Shown: in pieces, positions 46,801-57,984 of the stretch
Layout: every line of letters begins with the position of its first letter
Position numbering within the stretch: the stretch's first letter is position 1
Source: Sweltsa coloradensis
Taxonomy: Eukaryota; Arthropoda; Insecta; Plecoptera; Chloroperlidae
Direction: 5' to 3'
DNA length: 64,000 nt
Assembly (NCBI GenBank): GCA_024449915.1
Contig: JAMZAV010001429.1
Span: 62,001 to 126,000 of the forward strand
Program-made: the position numbers and the translations under genes
Notes under the pieces: model-generated
What the model saw: the letters and a program-made list of their open reading frames with translations, nothing else
The model's database searches: none
Told to the model about the DNA's origin: nothing

Positions 46801-47945
46801 AATGTCTCGCTACCCGTTGATGACATTTTTATTTATCGGGTTGATTTGTAGCGGTGGTATTTTATCAAATTTCAAGACCTAAAGAACAAGACAAAATGGT
46901 CTTTAAAACGTCGACAGAAAAATATCATCAATCGTTGAATACCACCGCTACAAAACAACCAGATAAATAATAAATGTATTTTTAAAATAATTGGTTTAAC
47001 CTTCATTCTCGTTTAATTGTAAAAATGTGTTTATGTGTTGTGTTTTTCTTTTGTCTTGGAATAATAATCAGTTTACGACCTACATGTAAGACATAAATTG
47101 CATTGGTGAATAATAATGGGGGAAATGGAAAATTTGAGTTTTCCTTTTATATTGGGATTGATGGAGATCAGACAACATAGGCCAAGGGTTATCTTATCTT
47201 TTTATTGCTAAAAAAAATAGGTGTTCATCTCGCCACATCCACTCCCTATCCCACTGCCTTGACGTAGCACAAACTTGTATTTTTGTTAACGTGTTCTGTA
47301 AGTATATGTTGCTCTATTGTCTCTATGACAGTGCCCGACCCAAGTCTTCCCACGAAGCCCATCCCCGCCGAGTACGAGCTGTTCCCAAGCGTGGGGTACT
47401 ACAAGTTCCACTCAGAGAGTGTCGTCTGGGCACGTGCGCGGCAGGTGTGCGCAGAAGAGGGGGCGCACCTTATCATTATCAACTCTGAGAACGAGGCGAA
47501 TGTACTTAAACAATGTTTTCAAGGTTCCAAAGAAAAGCTACCAAACTTTGATGCATATAACAGTATTTGGGTTGGAGTCTACGAGCAAGGTGTCAACGGA
47601 CAATATTTTACCATATTCGGTAGAAACTTTATTTATATTTAGTTTTCTACGTCATATTATATATATTATTTTAATAATTCCTCTCAAAAAGTGCTTAGCT
47701 TTCAGAGTTAATTATTTGTGTGCATGTTTATTGTCCTTTTTGTTTAATAAGTAAGTAGGATAGACGGAAAATATTATGTATTTTCAGGTTTCCCTTTAAA
47801 TTCTACGGGCTTCCAAAGATGGAACCCGGGTTATCCAAATATGGCAGGAACTGATGAATGCATAATCTCCTATCGACCAACCGCTGGACTCAGAGACTTG
47901 GCCTGCGACAGAAGAGCTCCCTTTGTCTGTGAACTACCGTCATGA
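43838..47945 (+). CDS. Lectin H: secreted C-type lectin, LPS-binding-protein type, 245 aa
   Basis: Exons 43838-43996, 44969-45101, 47332-47619 and 47788-47945 (stop TGA); phases 0, 1, 1; coding length 738. The signal run is LVVLVVVTCVFVSIV. Cys28 and the cysteine after four Thr codons in exon 2 (five in C and I) frame the N-terminal module. The CTLD has GYYKFH, RQVCAEEGAHL, WVGVYEQG, TIFG and RWNPGYPNMAG, and cysteines in DECIISY, DLACDRR and FVCELPS. At residues 157-165 the C and I sequence KQLF(T/S)RFPKEK is KQCFQGSKEK: three separate one-base losses (47511-47537) cancel out, remove one residue and create an extra cysteine, Cys159. The EPN position reads YPN. Unlike C and I there is no second exon-1 copy in intron 1; intron 2 hosts a 1.5-kb TTAA-flanked element. 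Confidence 0.88.
45123..46637. mobile_element. TTAA-flanked element in intron 2 of lectin H
   Basis: TTAACTCATTCAGACCA at 45123 and TGGTCTGAATGAGTTAA ending at 46637 are exact inverses, with TTAA at each outer edge. Introns of C and I lack it and read GCTTAGTACAATAG or GCTAAGTATAATAG at this point. TTAA duplication is the hallmark of piggyBac-type transposition. No transposase is present; much of the interior is a second repeat (45532-46527). Confidence 0.75.
45532..46527 (+). repeat. Repeat nested in the TTAA element, with internal duplication
   Basis: Begins GGAAACGCTCAGTTGGACGC and ends GAAACGCTCGCTTCGCTCGC. Same family as 15108-16530. A block of about 280 bases (TTTCCATCTACACTACTTAT ... 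CAATCGAGAACAAAGCTTGC) occurs twice, near 45850-46110 and 46150-46420. Confidence 0.7.
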
Positions 47946-48629
47946 TACTAAGGGGTTTTACTAGCTTTTACATTTAAAATACTGTCAGAGTGTTCCTAAC
48001 ATTATCTAAAAGTATTAATCTGAACGATTGTTTTCATATAGGTATATTTTAAATCGTTCAAATGTAAATAACTTGAGAAAGGTGTTCTTTGTGTGAAATT
48101 ATTGTGAAATACGAGCAATTTACGAAAAGATGTTGCATGAATTGGAGCTTATGTCATAGCACAATGATTGCACCATAGTAGTCTTCAAAAGATATTATGT
48201 ATAACACATCACATACAACAAATTGAGAAAAGATGTACCCAATGGTACTATTACTTATAAGAGCAGGAGAGCAGGACCCGGGTTAAATCTTAGATTCATC
48301 TTTTCGAAAATTGATATATCTTCAAGTTGTTTTTGTCTTATACTCTTTGATATATGTGAACAGTGCTTCATTGATTGAATGTGTCGTTTTTATATTTTTG
48401 AGTTATTCATATGCAATACCAATATCTCGAATGGTAAACTGCTTTTAATTTACATTCTATCCAAAATACAATATTTGTTATCACTCACTCTGTGGCTTCA
48501 CTACAATAAATAACATCATGAAGATCATCAGAAAACTACTGCTCCTTAAATGCAATTTACAAAGCTTGAAGCGCATTTATTAACTTGTGCTCGATGTTTT
48601 GGAAATTTGTTAAAAAATAAAAATAATTT
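47946..48629. other. 3' flank of lectin H, no further gene
   Basis: AT-rich. The canonical hexamers seen after C are not in the same place; AATAAA first appears far downstream at 48505-48510. Confidence 0.4.
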
Positions 48630-48716
48630 GTGTGGCTCTTTGGTCTTGTTGTTAGCGTAACTGCTTCCAATGCAGAAGGTCCAGGGTTTGATTCCCGCCA
48701 AAGTCAGAAGATTTTT
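48630..48716 (+). repeat. tRNA-like head of a SINE split by a Helentron-like insertion
   Basis: A-box-like TGGTCTTGTTGTTAGCG, an anticodon-like stem CTGC-TTCCAAT-GCAG, and a B box GGTTTGATTCC at 48685-48695. The same head occurs, on the minus strand, in the complete SINEs after B and G. The SINE body continues at 49641, after the inserted element. As a tRNA it is degenerate, so I do not call a tRNA gene. Confidence 0.65.
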
Positions 48717-49640
48717 TGGATGAGCGTAGCGAGCGTAGCTAGCGAAGCGAAGATTCCATTCTACTACACTGGAGAAAAAAATCCGGAATATTTTTTTTTC
48801 TTCCTCTCTTTTTTTTGTATTTTTGTGTGTCTGTGAACACGATTCCGGCTAAACCTATACTCCGATTGCGATGTAAATTTATGGAGACTTCGAAATCTCT
48901 GAACTTAGAACTGCACCGTACGAAAAATTGATCAAAAAATTATTTCTTTTAAAAATCGCAATTTTACGATTTTTTTTTCGTTTTTCTTTTTTGTTTTTGT
49001 TTGAATTTTTGTGTGTTTGTTAACACGATTCCGGCTTAAACCAATACTCTAATTGCGATGAAATTTTCTAGAGACCTTTGAAATCTTCAAACTTAGAAAA
49101 TGCTACCTTTTTGAGTGCAATCGAAAAATTATTTCTCATGAAAATCGCAATTTTACGATTTTTTTTGTTTTTATTTGTTTTTTAGTTTGTATTTTTGTGT
49201 GTTTGTTAACACGATTCCGGCTAAACCGATACTCCAATTGCGATGAAATTTTCTGGAGGCCTTCGAAATCTTTAAACTAAGACTTGCCACGTTCTTGGGT
49301 ACAATCAAAGAAATATTTCTCAAGAATATCGTACTTTCACGATTTTTTACGATTTTTAGTGCGATATTTTCGTGACATTTGGGCCGATTCTGACCAAACG
49401 GGTGGGGCTACAACGTTCATATTTCACATGGACATTAAGGTAATGGTGATGTATTGATTTTTAAAAGAAAAAATGAAAAAGTTGGCCAGAATCTATAGAA
49501 ATAAAGGTTTTAATATAAGTTGTGTTTAGGTTTATAATAACAATTAACAAGTAACAATAGAAACTTGACAACAATCACCTACAAAAAACTTACAAAAACG
49601 CTCATCCATCTACGCGGCGGGACTAAAGCGTTTTTCTTGT
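48717..49640 (+). repeat. Helentron-like element inserted in the SINE
   Basis: Starts TGGATGAGCGTAGCGAGCG and ends CGCTCATCCATCTACGCGGC, then AAAGCGTTTTTCTTGT. It contains three blocks of the GATTCCGGCTAAACC landmark, so the inside is amplified. The flanks ...ATTTTT|TAAAGTCC rejoin to the SINE sequence, placing the insertion between two T residues. Confidence 0.7.
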
Positions 49641-49902
49641 TAAAGTCCATCAGTTAGTGTCTTAGGAGTTTGTAAACGGTGGCTTTGAAGCCGTCCTAGC
49701 ATCGAAGTACATAATAAATTCAGAGTTGTTCTGAATCGGCCTTGTTGATTCTGGCGTTGTTCCGCGGGTGTTCGCACAGTCCATACCTCTCGACACACGA
49801 TCACTCGTCGATTGCGTCGGGGCTTACAGGGTAGGCTAAGTCGCTTTGATTTACTGTCCCCCACTGAAAATCAGTTATATAACTGAGTGGGTAGATTTAA
49901 AC
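49641..49902 (+). repeat. SINE body and 3' end
   Basis: Carries GGAGTTTGTAAACGGTGGC, GCCTTGTTGATTCTGGCGTT, CACTCGTCGATTGCGTCGGG, CCCCCACTGAAAATCAGTTA and AACTGAGTGGGTAGA. Continuous with the head at 48630-48716 once the inserted element is removed. Confidence 0.7.
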
Positions 49903-49973
49903 ATCAAACTAAAAAAATATGTAATACAAAATTAATATGAAATATATTGCACTTTGTCCTAAATTGTTATTGG

Positions 49974-52416
49974 ATGAGCATACCGAGCGTAGCGAGCGAA
50001 GCGAAGATTCCATTCTACTACACTGGAGAAGATTCCGTCTTTTTTTTCTGTTTGTATTTTTGTGTGTCTGTGAACACGATTCCGGCTAAACCGAAACTCC
50101 AATTGCTATGACACGTTTTAGAAACCTTTGAAATCTCTGAATTTAGAACTGCACGATTCGAAAAATCAATCGAAAAATTATTTTTCATGAAAATTGCAAT
50201 TTTACGATTTTTTTTCGATTTTCTTGTTTTGTTTCTGTTTGTATTTTTGTGTTTTGTTAACACGATTCCGGCTAAATTGATTCTCCAATGGCGACGAAAT
50301 TTTCTGAAGGCCTTCGAAATCTCTAAACTTAAAACTGCCACGGTTTTGAGCGCAATCAAAAGAATTTTTTTAATTAAAATCGTAATTTTACGATTTTTTT
50401 TCGTTTTTCTTCTTTTTCTGTTCGTATTTTTGTCTGTTTGTTAACACGATTTCGATACTCCAATTGCGATGAAATTTTATGGAGGCCTTCGAAATCTCTG
50501 AACTTAGAACTGCCACGTTTTTGAGCGCAATCGAAAAATTATTTCTCATTAAAATCGCAATTTTTCGATTTTTTCGATTTTTAAATTTGGAAAAGCTTAA
50601 GTCCCGCCGCGTTGTTGGATGAGCGTTATTGGTGCATTGAGCTGCCATGTTTTATGCGGATTTTCTGTTGTTCTGTGATAAAATCATTACTAAGTTGAAG
50701 ATTATTTAAAATTATATTAAATTAAATACGAAATTTACTAAAATTTTCAATTTTTTTAATAAATCGTAATTTTAAAAAAGGAAAAAATCGTAATATTGAA
50801 ATTTTCATAAGAAATAATTACTCGATTGCGCACAAATTTTACACAAAGAAAATTCATATAATAAAGGTTCTGTGAAAAAATCATTCCAATAGGATAAAGC
50901 ATGTAGGTGTTATAAGTCAAAGAATTGTTTTAAAAAATTAAAAAAATTAAAATTTGATTTTCATAAGAAAAAGTTTATCGTTTGCGCTCAAATTTTACAC
51001 GAATACCAAGATTTATAAAATTAAGGTTATGTGAAAAAATCATTAAAATCAGATAAAGCATGTAGGTGTTATAAGCTGAAGAATTTTTTTAAAATTCGAA
51101 CAAAATCGTAAAGTTGCAATTTTAATGAGAAATAATTTTCCGATTGCGCTCAAAAACGTGGCAGTTCTAAGTTCAGAGATTTCGAAGGCCTCTATAAAAT
51201 TTCATTGTAATTGGAGTATCGGTTTAGCCGGAATCGTGTTAACAAACACACAAAAATTCATACAGAAAAAAAATAAAAGGTAAAAAGATAAACATTCTAG
51301 ATTTTTTTCTCCAGTGTAGTGAAATGGAATCTTTGCTTCGCTCGCTACGCTAATCCAATAACACCTACATACTTTATCCTTTTGTAATAATTTTTTCACA
51401 GAACCTTAATTTTATGAATTTATATATCGTTTAAATTTGAGCGCGATCAAAAAATTATTTCTTATGAATTCGCAATTTTACGATTTTTCAAATTTTTAAA
51501 ACATTCTTCGACTTATAACACCTACATGTTTTATCCGATTGTAATGATGATTTTTTCACACAACCTTAATTTAATGAATTAATATATTTGTGTGAAATTT
51601 GAGAGCAATCGAAAAATTATTTCTCTTAAAAATCACAATTTTACGCTTTTACTATGATGCTGTGATAATGCTAAGGCTTTTACAATTTTATTTTTGTTAA
51701 AGTGAAAGGTGTTTTAGTATAAAAACAAACCATCTAAACATTTACCAGACGGATTTTATAATTTTTGTTTTGTTTGATAAATATGATTTATTTTCCTATG
51801 CATTGTTGGAAAAGGTATGTTTTTTGTAACAAATCTATATTTCCCATATTTTAACTAAAAAACTATAAAGCTCATCAAAAAGTGTCTAATGAATTTGTCA
51901 GAATAAGACTTGTGAGCATATTAGAAAAGAATTATCCGTTTATTTAAAAAACTGTAGAAGAAGTAGGAACAAATGTTAGCAAATGTGATAGAATAAAAGT
52001 TTTGAGATAATAGCATTTTAAGTTTATTTATGTTGTGTTTTGGTTAATATGAGTGTAACATAGCCTAAAGGTTCAGTTTATTTATTGTACATGAACTCAC
52101 TGGGTCTTTATAACCAGTTAATCTAGGATTCTTTAAAACTGACTAAAATTGTTATGAATAACACTGTATACAGCCCTTGATTAGGCCTAATAAAGCAAAA
52201 TAGCATGCAGCGCTCAAAAAAAAATCATTTGATGCTTTTAGCATTTTATCAACATAAAATAAATTTATGCAGTCAATAAATAAAAAAAGTAAACAAAAAA
52301 ACAAAACAATATAATGCAAAGTTGCTGCTTTTTCATACATTTTCAGTGAAATAACCCCCTAAACAATTACGCTCATCCAACAACGCGCCTGAAAAGGCGT
52401 TTGCGAAGCTTCCTAG
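49974..52416 (+). repeat. Helentron-like element with two further insertions
   Basis: Left part 49974-50590 starts TGGATGAGCATACCGAGCG. A second element of the family lies inside it in minus orientation (about 50590-51356, from AAGCTTAAGTCCCGCCGCGT to CGCTCGCTACGCTAATCCAA). The outer element resumes with AACACCTACATACTTTATCC (51357) and ends CGCTCATCCAACAACGCGCC ... GAAGCTTCCTAGT at about 52416. Between about 51655 and 52368 lies about 710 bases of unrelated AT-rich sequence that I cannot identify. Confidence 0.65.
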
Positions 52417-53040
52417 TTATAATGAAAATCTGACGAGATTTTTAGACGGTGGTCAAAGCTCGGTTCAACTATAATTAAGAATAATGCTTAAAGGTCAATT
52501 TTAAAATTTGTTTTATTGGTAAATCCAAGTAATTGTACATTTGACTCACATTTCGACCTTTAATTTACAACCTAAAATTAGGTTATTTTTGGGGAGTTGA
52601 TTGTACAAGATAAGCGCAATGCGCGATCAGAGCATATTTAATGATATAACATATTGTTACCTAAACTAATAACATTACTACAAAAATATTTGTTTGGTAG
52701 CTTATTTAATGTCAATTATTGAAAAAAGTAAGCACTATTTAGAAAATGTGTCATATTCGCGTTATATCTATGCATTCTGCAGTCTACATGTTACAGTTCA
52801 TCGATTCAAAAATCTATAAAATCCTTTCAAATAAAAGAAAATAAGGCATATTTCTATACAATCGAATCAGCCCACAAGTACTATACCCGACCCGAATCTT
52901 GGCCACCCGCAAAATGAATAATGTAATGTAATAACAATACAACAAGAAACGAGTGAATGTTTTTTGCTAGTCACACTCAACACTTACACAGATACATAAC
53001 CCCCCACCCCCTCCACACACATACCATAACACTTAACCCC
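52417..53040. other. Intergenic DNA upstream of lectin I
   Basis: No gene. A C-rich patch at about 52999-53025 (CCCCCCACCCCCTCCACAC) corresponds to the poly-C patch upstream of C (12807) and H (43627). Confidence 0.4.
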
Positions 53041-53056
53041 TCTCCTCCAAACTTAT

Positions 53057-53159
53057 CGACAAAGTCAAACAGGTCATCTCTCCTCGATTACGTTAACCAG
53101 AAACCACGCCTCCTTCTCCAACAATAGGACGTCCAATCTTTCCCCTCAGTGCTATATAA
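53057..53159 (+). promoter_or_regulatory. Promoter of lectin I
   Basis: TATATAAA at 53152-53159, 50 bases before the ATG, with the shared CAATCTTTCCCCTCAG and the TTATC box near 53057. Confidence 0.55.
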
Positions 53160-53208
53160 ACAAGAACCCATCAGACATTCTAGTCTAAGCAACAAGTGAC
53201 GGGAGGAG

Positions 53209-56200
53209 ATGTCGAAACTTGTGGTCCTGGTGGTGGTGACTTGTGTGTTTGTGTCTATTGTTAAACCCGAGGCGAAGATAGGGGAACCATGTTCTGAAGC
53301 GAAGAAGTCGTTGGTGAAGTTCTCCATCAACACTAGTAGGAATCAGACTGGGCACTGGCAATCAAAGGTATTTGACACGGTTTTCAAACATTCTAGTCTA
53401 AGCAACAAGTGACGGTACGAGATGTCGAAACTTGTGGTCTTGGTTAGTTAGTTAGTTAATGGGGTTTTAGGGCACAAAAAAGTAAAGTTATCAGTGCCCA
53501 TCGAATTTTCTGATTGCTAAATAAATATGAATTTCAAATTGAATTTAATAAAGTTTTACTTTTATTTAAGACAGTTAATACGTGTTATCGACTTGTCGTA
53601 GAGTTGGTCTGATATAATTGCTTTGATGGGTAGTGTTTTTAACCCTTTTTAAAATCTTTTCTATCAACTTCTTATATTGGACGGGGGATTCTCAAACCGT
53701 GTTTTATAGTTAAAACTTTGCCACACTCATCACAAATGGGAGGATCTGGTGGTGGTGACTTGTGTGTTTGTGTGTTTGTGTCTATTGTTAAACCCGAGGC
53801 GAAGATAGGGGAACCATGTTCTGAAGCGAAGAAGTCGTTGGTAAAGTTCTCCATCAACACTAGTAGGAATCAGTCTGGGCTCTGGCAATCTAAAATATTT
53901 GACACGGTTTTCAAACATCAAAATAATGTATTTGCAAAAATTTAGAATATGAACACTAATAATTCTTTTACTACGTATCTCTAAAATTTTTTTAACCTTT
54001 TCTTGTTTTTATTTTGATAAATTTATTCAAGTTGTATATTTTTCTGATCTTTAATCTATTTTTATGTTCTCTTAGTTTTAATTTTGATGATAGCAATTTT
54101 CAAAAAGAGTTGTTCATAGTCTTGTTTGTAAAACCCTTTGATAAACTTTAAATATTGGCCATCATAACTGAAATTTGAATCTCACGAATCATTTATGTTA
54201 CTTAACGCTCAGAGAACTATGTCGTTATATTTATACGATAAAATCACCTTTGAGGTCATAATTGCACATAATGTGATTATATATGTTAAATTTTTTAGAA
54301 TGACCTATTAAAATTATTGGTGTTTATAATGATAACAACTTGGTGTTTTGTTAGTTAAAAATTTTGATTTGATTTTAAATTCAATTTGAGTTTATTTATG
54401 TTTGTGTTAAAGAGCTCATGAGTTTCTTGGATAGCTTACATATTATTGAAAAGCAGTCCTAATATGTTGATACTTTACGCCTCTTTGTTATGAATATACT
54501 TAGCTTCCTCAGTTATTAAATTATGTGGTTGTGTATAGTTGTTGAAATGAATTATAAGATCACCATTTTAAAATTAATTAATTTAGATAGTAATACATTA
54601 AATACAAACATTTAATTCACTACAGCACTTAGCACAAAGTCTTGTCAGTACATCACAGTAATTTGTTAAATAAGTATGCCACTTCCTACAGAATGCCGTT
54701 GAAAGTCAACACACGTATAACAAACCAAAGTGACATATTTTTAAATGTTAAGATACTTATTAGTTGGTTAGTTAGTGATGTTTAAGGGCAAACAACACTT
54801 AAGTTATCAGTGCCATAAATTTTTCCTGGTTGCTATTTAAATATGAATTTCCAAAAACGTTAAGTAAAATGCCATGTTCATGATTCTTAGATTGGTTTCA
54901 ATCATCGTGGTGGAAAGACGAACATGAGCAAGTCTGACACTTGGTCATTGGATGTCGAACAGTCTACAACAACAACAACATGTGACGAAGATGAGGGGAT
55001 AAATATCATTGCCACAGTAAACCAAGGTATAAGTAGTAATGCTAAGTATAATAGTAGCAATGATTTGTATGAGCCCTCTGGTATACAAACTTATAGTGAT
55101 TTATATAAAACAACGATAATTCAAGCATAACACCCAACTGTTACAAATCTCAAGAACATTCTTAGATTGTTATCGCTTTCAGTATTAATTAAAAAATAGG
55201 AAATCATTGGTTTTAAGCCTTCGTTTTAGGTTTAATGTGAAAAATCTGTTCAAGTGCTATGTTTTTCTTTTGTCTAAGTATAATAATTAGTTACGACCTA
55301 CATATTAGACATAAATTGCATTAGAGAATAATAATGGGTAAAATGGGAAATGCGTTTTCGTCAAGAAGTGAGATTATTGAACAAATTACTACAACAATAA
55401 TTAAGGTAGAGATTTATCTTATCTGTTTTCATCGTCGCCAAAACCACTATCCTATTATAATGTTTTGGCGTAGCACATAATTGTGATTCAAAATTGACAA
55501 AACAAATGATAGTTTGCAATTGTACATGTTATCCTATTGTCTCTTTTTCAGTTCCTGACCCAAGCTTTCCCACGAAGCCCATCCCCAGCGACTACGAGCT
55601 GTTCCCAAGCATGGGGTACTACAAGTTCCACTCAGACAACGCTAACTGGGCACGTGCGCGGCAGGTGTGCGCAGAAGAGGGAGCGCACCTTATCATTATC
55701 AACTCTGAGAACGAAGCAAATGTACTCAAACAATTGTTTTCAAGGTTTCCAAAAGAAAAGCAATCAAACACTGATAATGCATATGACAGTGTTTGGGTTG
55801 GAGTCTACGAGCAAGGTGTCCATGGACAATATTTTACCATATTTGGTAAGCTACTTTTATTACAAAATCGTTTTAGTTTTTATTTTCAGCTCACGTTTGA
55901 ATAAATCGTCTTTGAATATTTCCCCTCAAACCCGACACAATTTTTTATTGATGAGTATTGTTGATGATTGGGAAAAATCAATCCGTGCATGGTTTGGCTT
56001 TTGATAACTTGTAAGATTTTGGTCTTTGTTACAAGAACGTAAACATAAGAGACCTCATTTAAATAACATGTTGATATTATTGAGATTGATGTTTCTTTAA
56101 GACTATACTTAGCAAATTTGATGTCAAATTATATTTTCTGTTTTTGTTCGCTTTGCACAGTTACTGCGAGATAAGAAATTATTAATTACTTATGTCCGTA

Positions 56201-57083
56201 TCGTGTAAACAAAAATATGTGTAATCGGTTTAAAGGATAAAGTGAAGGAAAAGTTTTTTTTAACAATTTATACATAACTGTTATTTTGAAACTTAGATGT
56301 ACACGTTCATAAATATACTTTCATATTTTGCTCATTATTATAATATATATCTTATTTACAACGTTTCTATGGAAGTCCGTCGTAACATCGTAACTAAGTG
56401 CATTTCACATATTTTAAATAGCGTAGCAATAAATATTTGTATCTTGATTTGCTTAAATAATTTATAGTTAATAATAATACAAAACTGTAGAGAATTGTGT
56501 TGTTTCTGAACTGTTTTTTTACAACTCCAAATGGTTTGAAATGTGTGAGGCATTATTTCGTCGCAAATATAATTTTTTGTTAAGTTTTGGATTTTTTATA
56601 TAAAATATCTAAATAAATTAATCCAAGAAAACTAGTAGGCCTACACATACCATCATATTTTCATATATCATCTGGCATTATTGTGATAAAATGAAAAACA
56701 GTTTTCTTACCTGTTGCCCATAAAATATGAATTTAACACTCAATCTGGTACATAGTGTATAAACATGGAGTTAATGTCATTATCGTTAATCCTACCAAAC
56801 AGTGTGCATTAAAAAAATTAACACATTCTATGAATGGATACAGAATTACTTCGCTGTGCTTGATTAAAATTAGTCGAAGATGTGTCGGTCGTATCACTAA
56901 CAAAATATTTTGTTGTGTTTTGCAGGCAAAACTTTAAATTCAACTGGCTTTCAACGATGGCACCCTGGTCATCCTAATAAAGCTGGTTCTGATGAGTGTA
57001 TTTACGCCTACCGAACTACGGCTGGACTCGTTGACTTGGGCTGCGACAGAAGAGCTCCCTTCATTTGCGAGCTACCGTCATGA
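53209..57083 (+). CDS. Lectin I: secreted C-type lectin, LPS-binding-protein type, 248 aa
   Basis: Exons 53209-53367, 54891-55026, 55552-55845 and 56926-57083 (stop TGA); phases 0, 1, 1; coding length 747. Layout and most residues equal lectin C. Signal run LVVLVVVTCVFVSIV; Cys28 and Cys84; five Thr codons before Cys84. The CTLD has GYYKFH, RQVCAEEGAHL, WVGVYEQG, TIFGKTLNSTGFQRW and GHPNKAG, and cysteines in DECIYAY, DLGCDRR and FICELPS. Differences from C include ATVNQ for ATVKQ, SRFP for TRFP, SNTDN for SNIDG and LGCD for LACD. The first polyadenylation hexamer of C is lost and the second is ATTAAA (57187-57192). Intron 1 holds the interrupted second exon 1 shared with C. Confidence 0.88.
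53389..53930 (+). pseudogene. Duplicated, interrupted and donor-less exon 1 inside intron 1 of lectin I
   Basis: Counterpart of 13197-13730: TCTAGTCTAAGCAACAAG and the start ATGTCGAAACTTGTGG, a break into TTAGTTAGTTAG at about 53443, and resumption near 53741. Here an extra eight bases (GTGTTTGT) are repeated in the hydrophobic segment, changing the frame before KPEAK. The donor position reads CTAAAATATTTG, with no GT. Confidence 0.8.
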
Positions 57084-57186
57084 TACACCTCAGTGCTTGC
57101 AGGGGATCTCAATGAAAAACTGTGAGGTGTCACGATGATTAGCTAAAATAACTGTAATTGAGCGATTTTTGAGTGAAAAAAATCAC

Positions 57187-57192
57187 ATTAAA
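57187..57192 (+). promoter_or_regulatory. Variant polyadenylation signal of lectin I
   Basis: ATTAAA, the commonest variant hexamer, at the site that is AATAAA in lectin C. Confidence 0.45.
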
Positions 57193-57569
57193 TATTGCTA
57201 GTATTGAAAGCCTGGTTTTGCTCCTGCTAATACATTCAAAATAACTGTATGAACGGCAAAAATGTGTCGTAAAGAATCATACAAAAGTATTCTCCCAATT
57301 CATTTTCTATTTTCTGGGTATCCATTAAATGACATTTTGAATTCAGGCTATAAAGCAAAATGTCTGGACCGGCACCTCCACCAAAAATGTTTGTAAATTC
57401 TGGACCGGCACCTCCACCATCAAACCAAAAATAATTTGTATTACCTAATCGGGTACATTTCGTTTACTATCATCATGTCAGCCTCTAATAACCAGACACA
57501 ACGCGAATTTTCGGCAACCCGCACACCAGTAAGTAATATATTTAAGACAGGAAACTAGTCAATGTTTTA

Positions 57570-57702
57570 ATAGAAATCGATCCAAAATTAAAAAATCCAT
57601 CCCTGCGGGGTATCGATCCCGGTCTCCCGAATGCAGGTCGAGTGCTTTACCTCCGAGCTAGCACTTTTTTTAAAAGTTATTAATTTCTGGATTGATTTCT
57701 AT
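57570..57702 (-). repeat. tRNA-like cassette flanked by inverted repeats
   Basis: Minus strand 57664-57598: TAGCTCGGAGGTAAAGC (A-box-like D arm), a CTCGA/TCGGG stem with loop CCTGCAT (anticodon TGC in the right place), and B box GGATCGATACC. An acceptor stem is not formed, so it is a tRNA-derived element, not a working tRNA. ATAGAAATCGATCCAAAATT on the left and AATTTCTGGATTGATTTCTA on the right are imperfect inverses. Confidence 0.5.
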
Positions 57703-57884
57703 AAAATCAATTACATCTACGGGAGTGTTTCCCGATTAATGAAATTAAAAAATAGTCAATGTTTATTGCGAAACTCATCAACACAGTTGTAAACAGCCCC
57801 CCTCCCTCCTCCCCCACAGAAAACACACAACCTCATATTAATCTGGAGGAGGCTACCAAACCCCTCTCCTTCCAACTTATCGAC

Positions 57885-57984
57885 AAAGTCAAACAGGTCT
57901 TCTCTCCTCGATTACATTAACCAGTAACCACGCCTCCTTCTCCTACAAAAGGACGTCCAATATTTCCCCTCAGTGCTATATAAA
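57885..57984 (+). promoter_or_regulatory. Promoter of lectin J
   Basis: TATATAAA at 57977-57984, 49 bases before the ATG, with TTATC near 57879 and CAATATTTCCCCTCAG just upstream of the TATA box. Confidence 0.5.

Noticed and set aside
48630..48708. Functional tRNA-Trp gene suggested by a CCA anticodon position
   Set aside because: The D arm and acceptor stem are incomplete and the same sequence heads the complete SINEs at 11436-11785 and 41645-41985.
49974..52416. Tandem or CRISPR-like direct repeats from the recurrent TTACGATTTTTT blocks
   Set aside because: They are internal blocks of the Helentron-like family with irregular spacing, in a eukaryotic genome; no CRISPR features.
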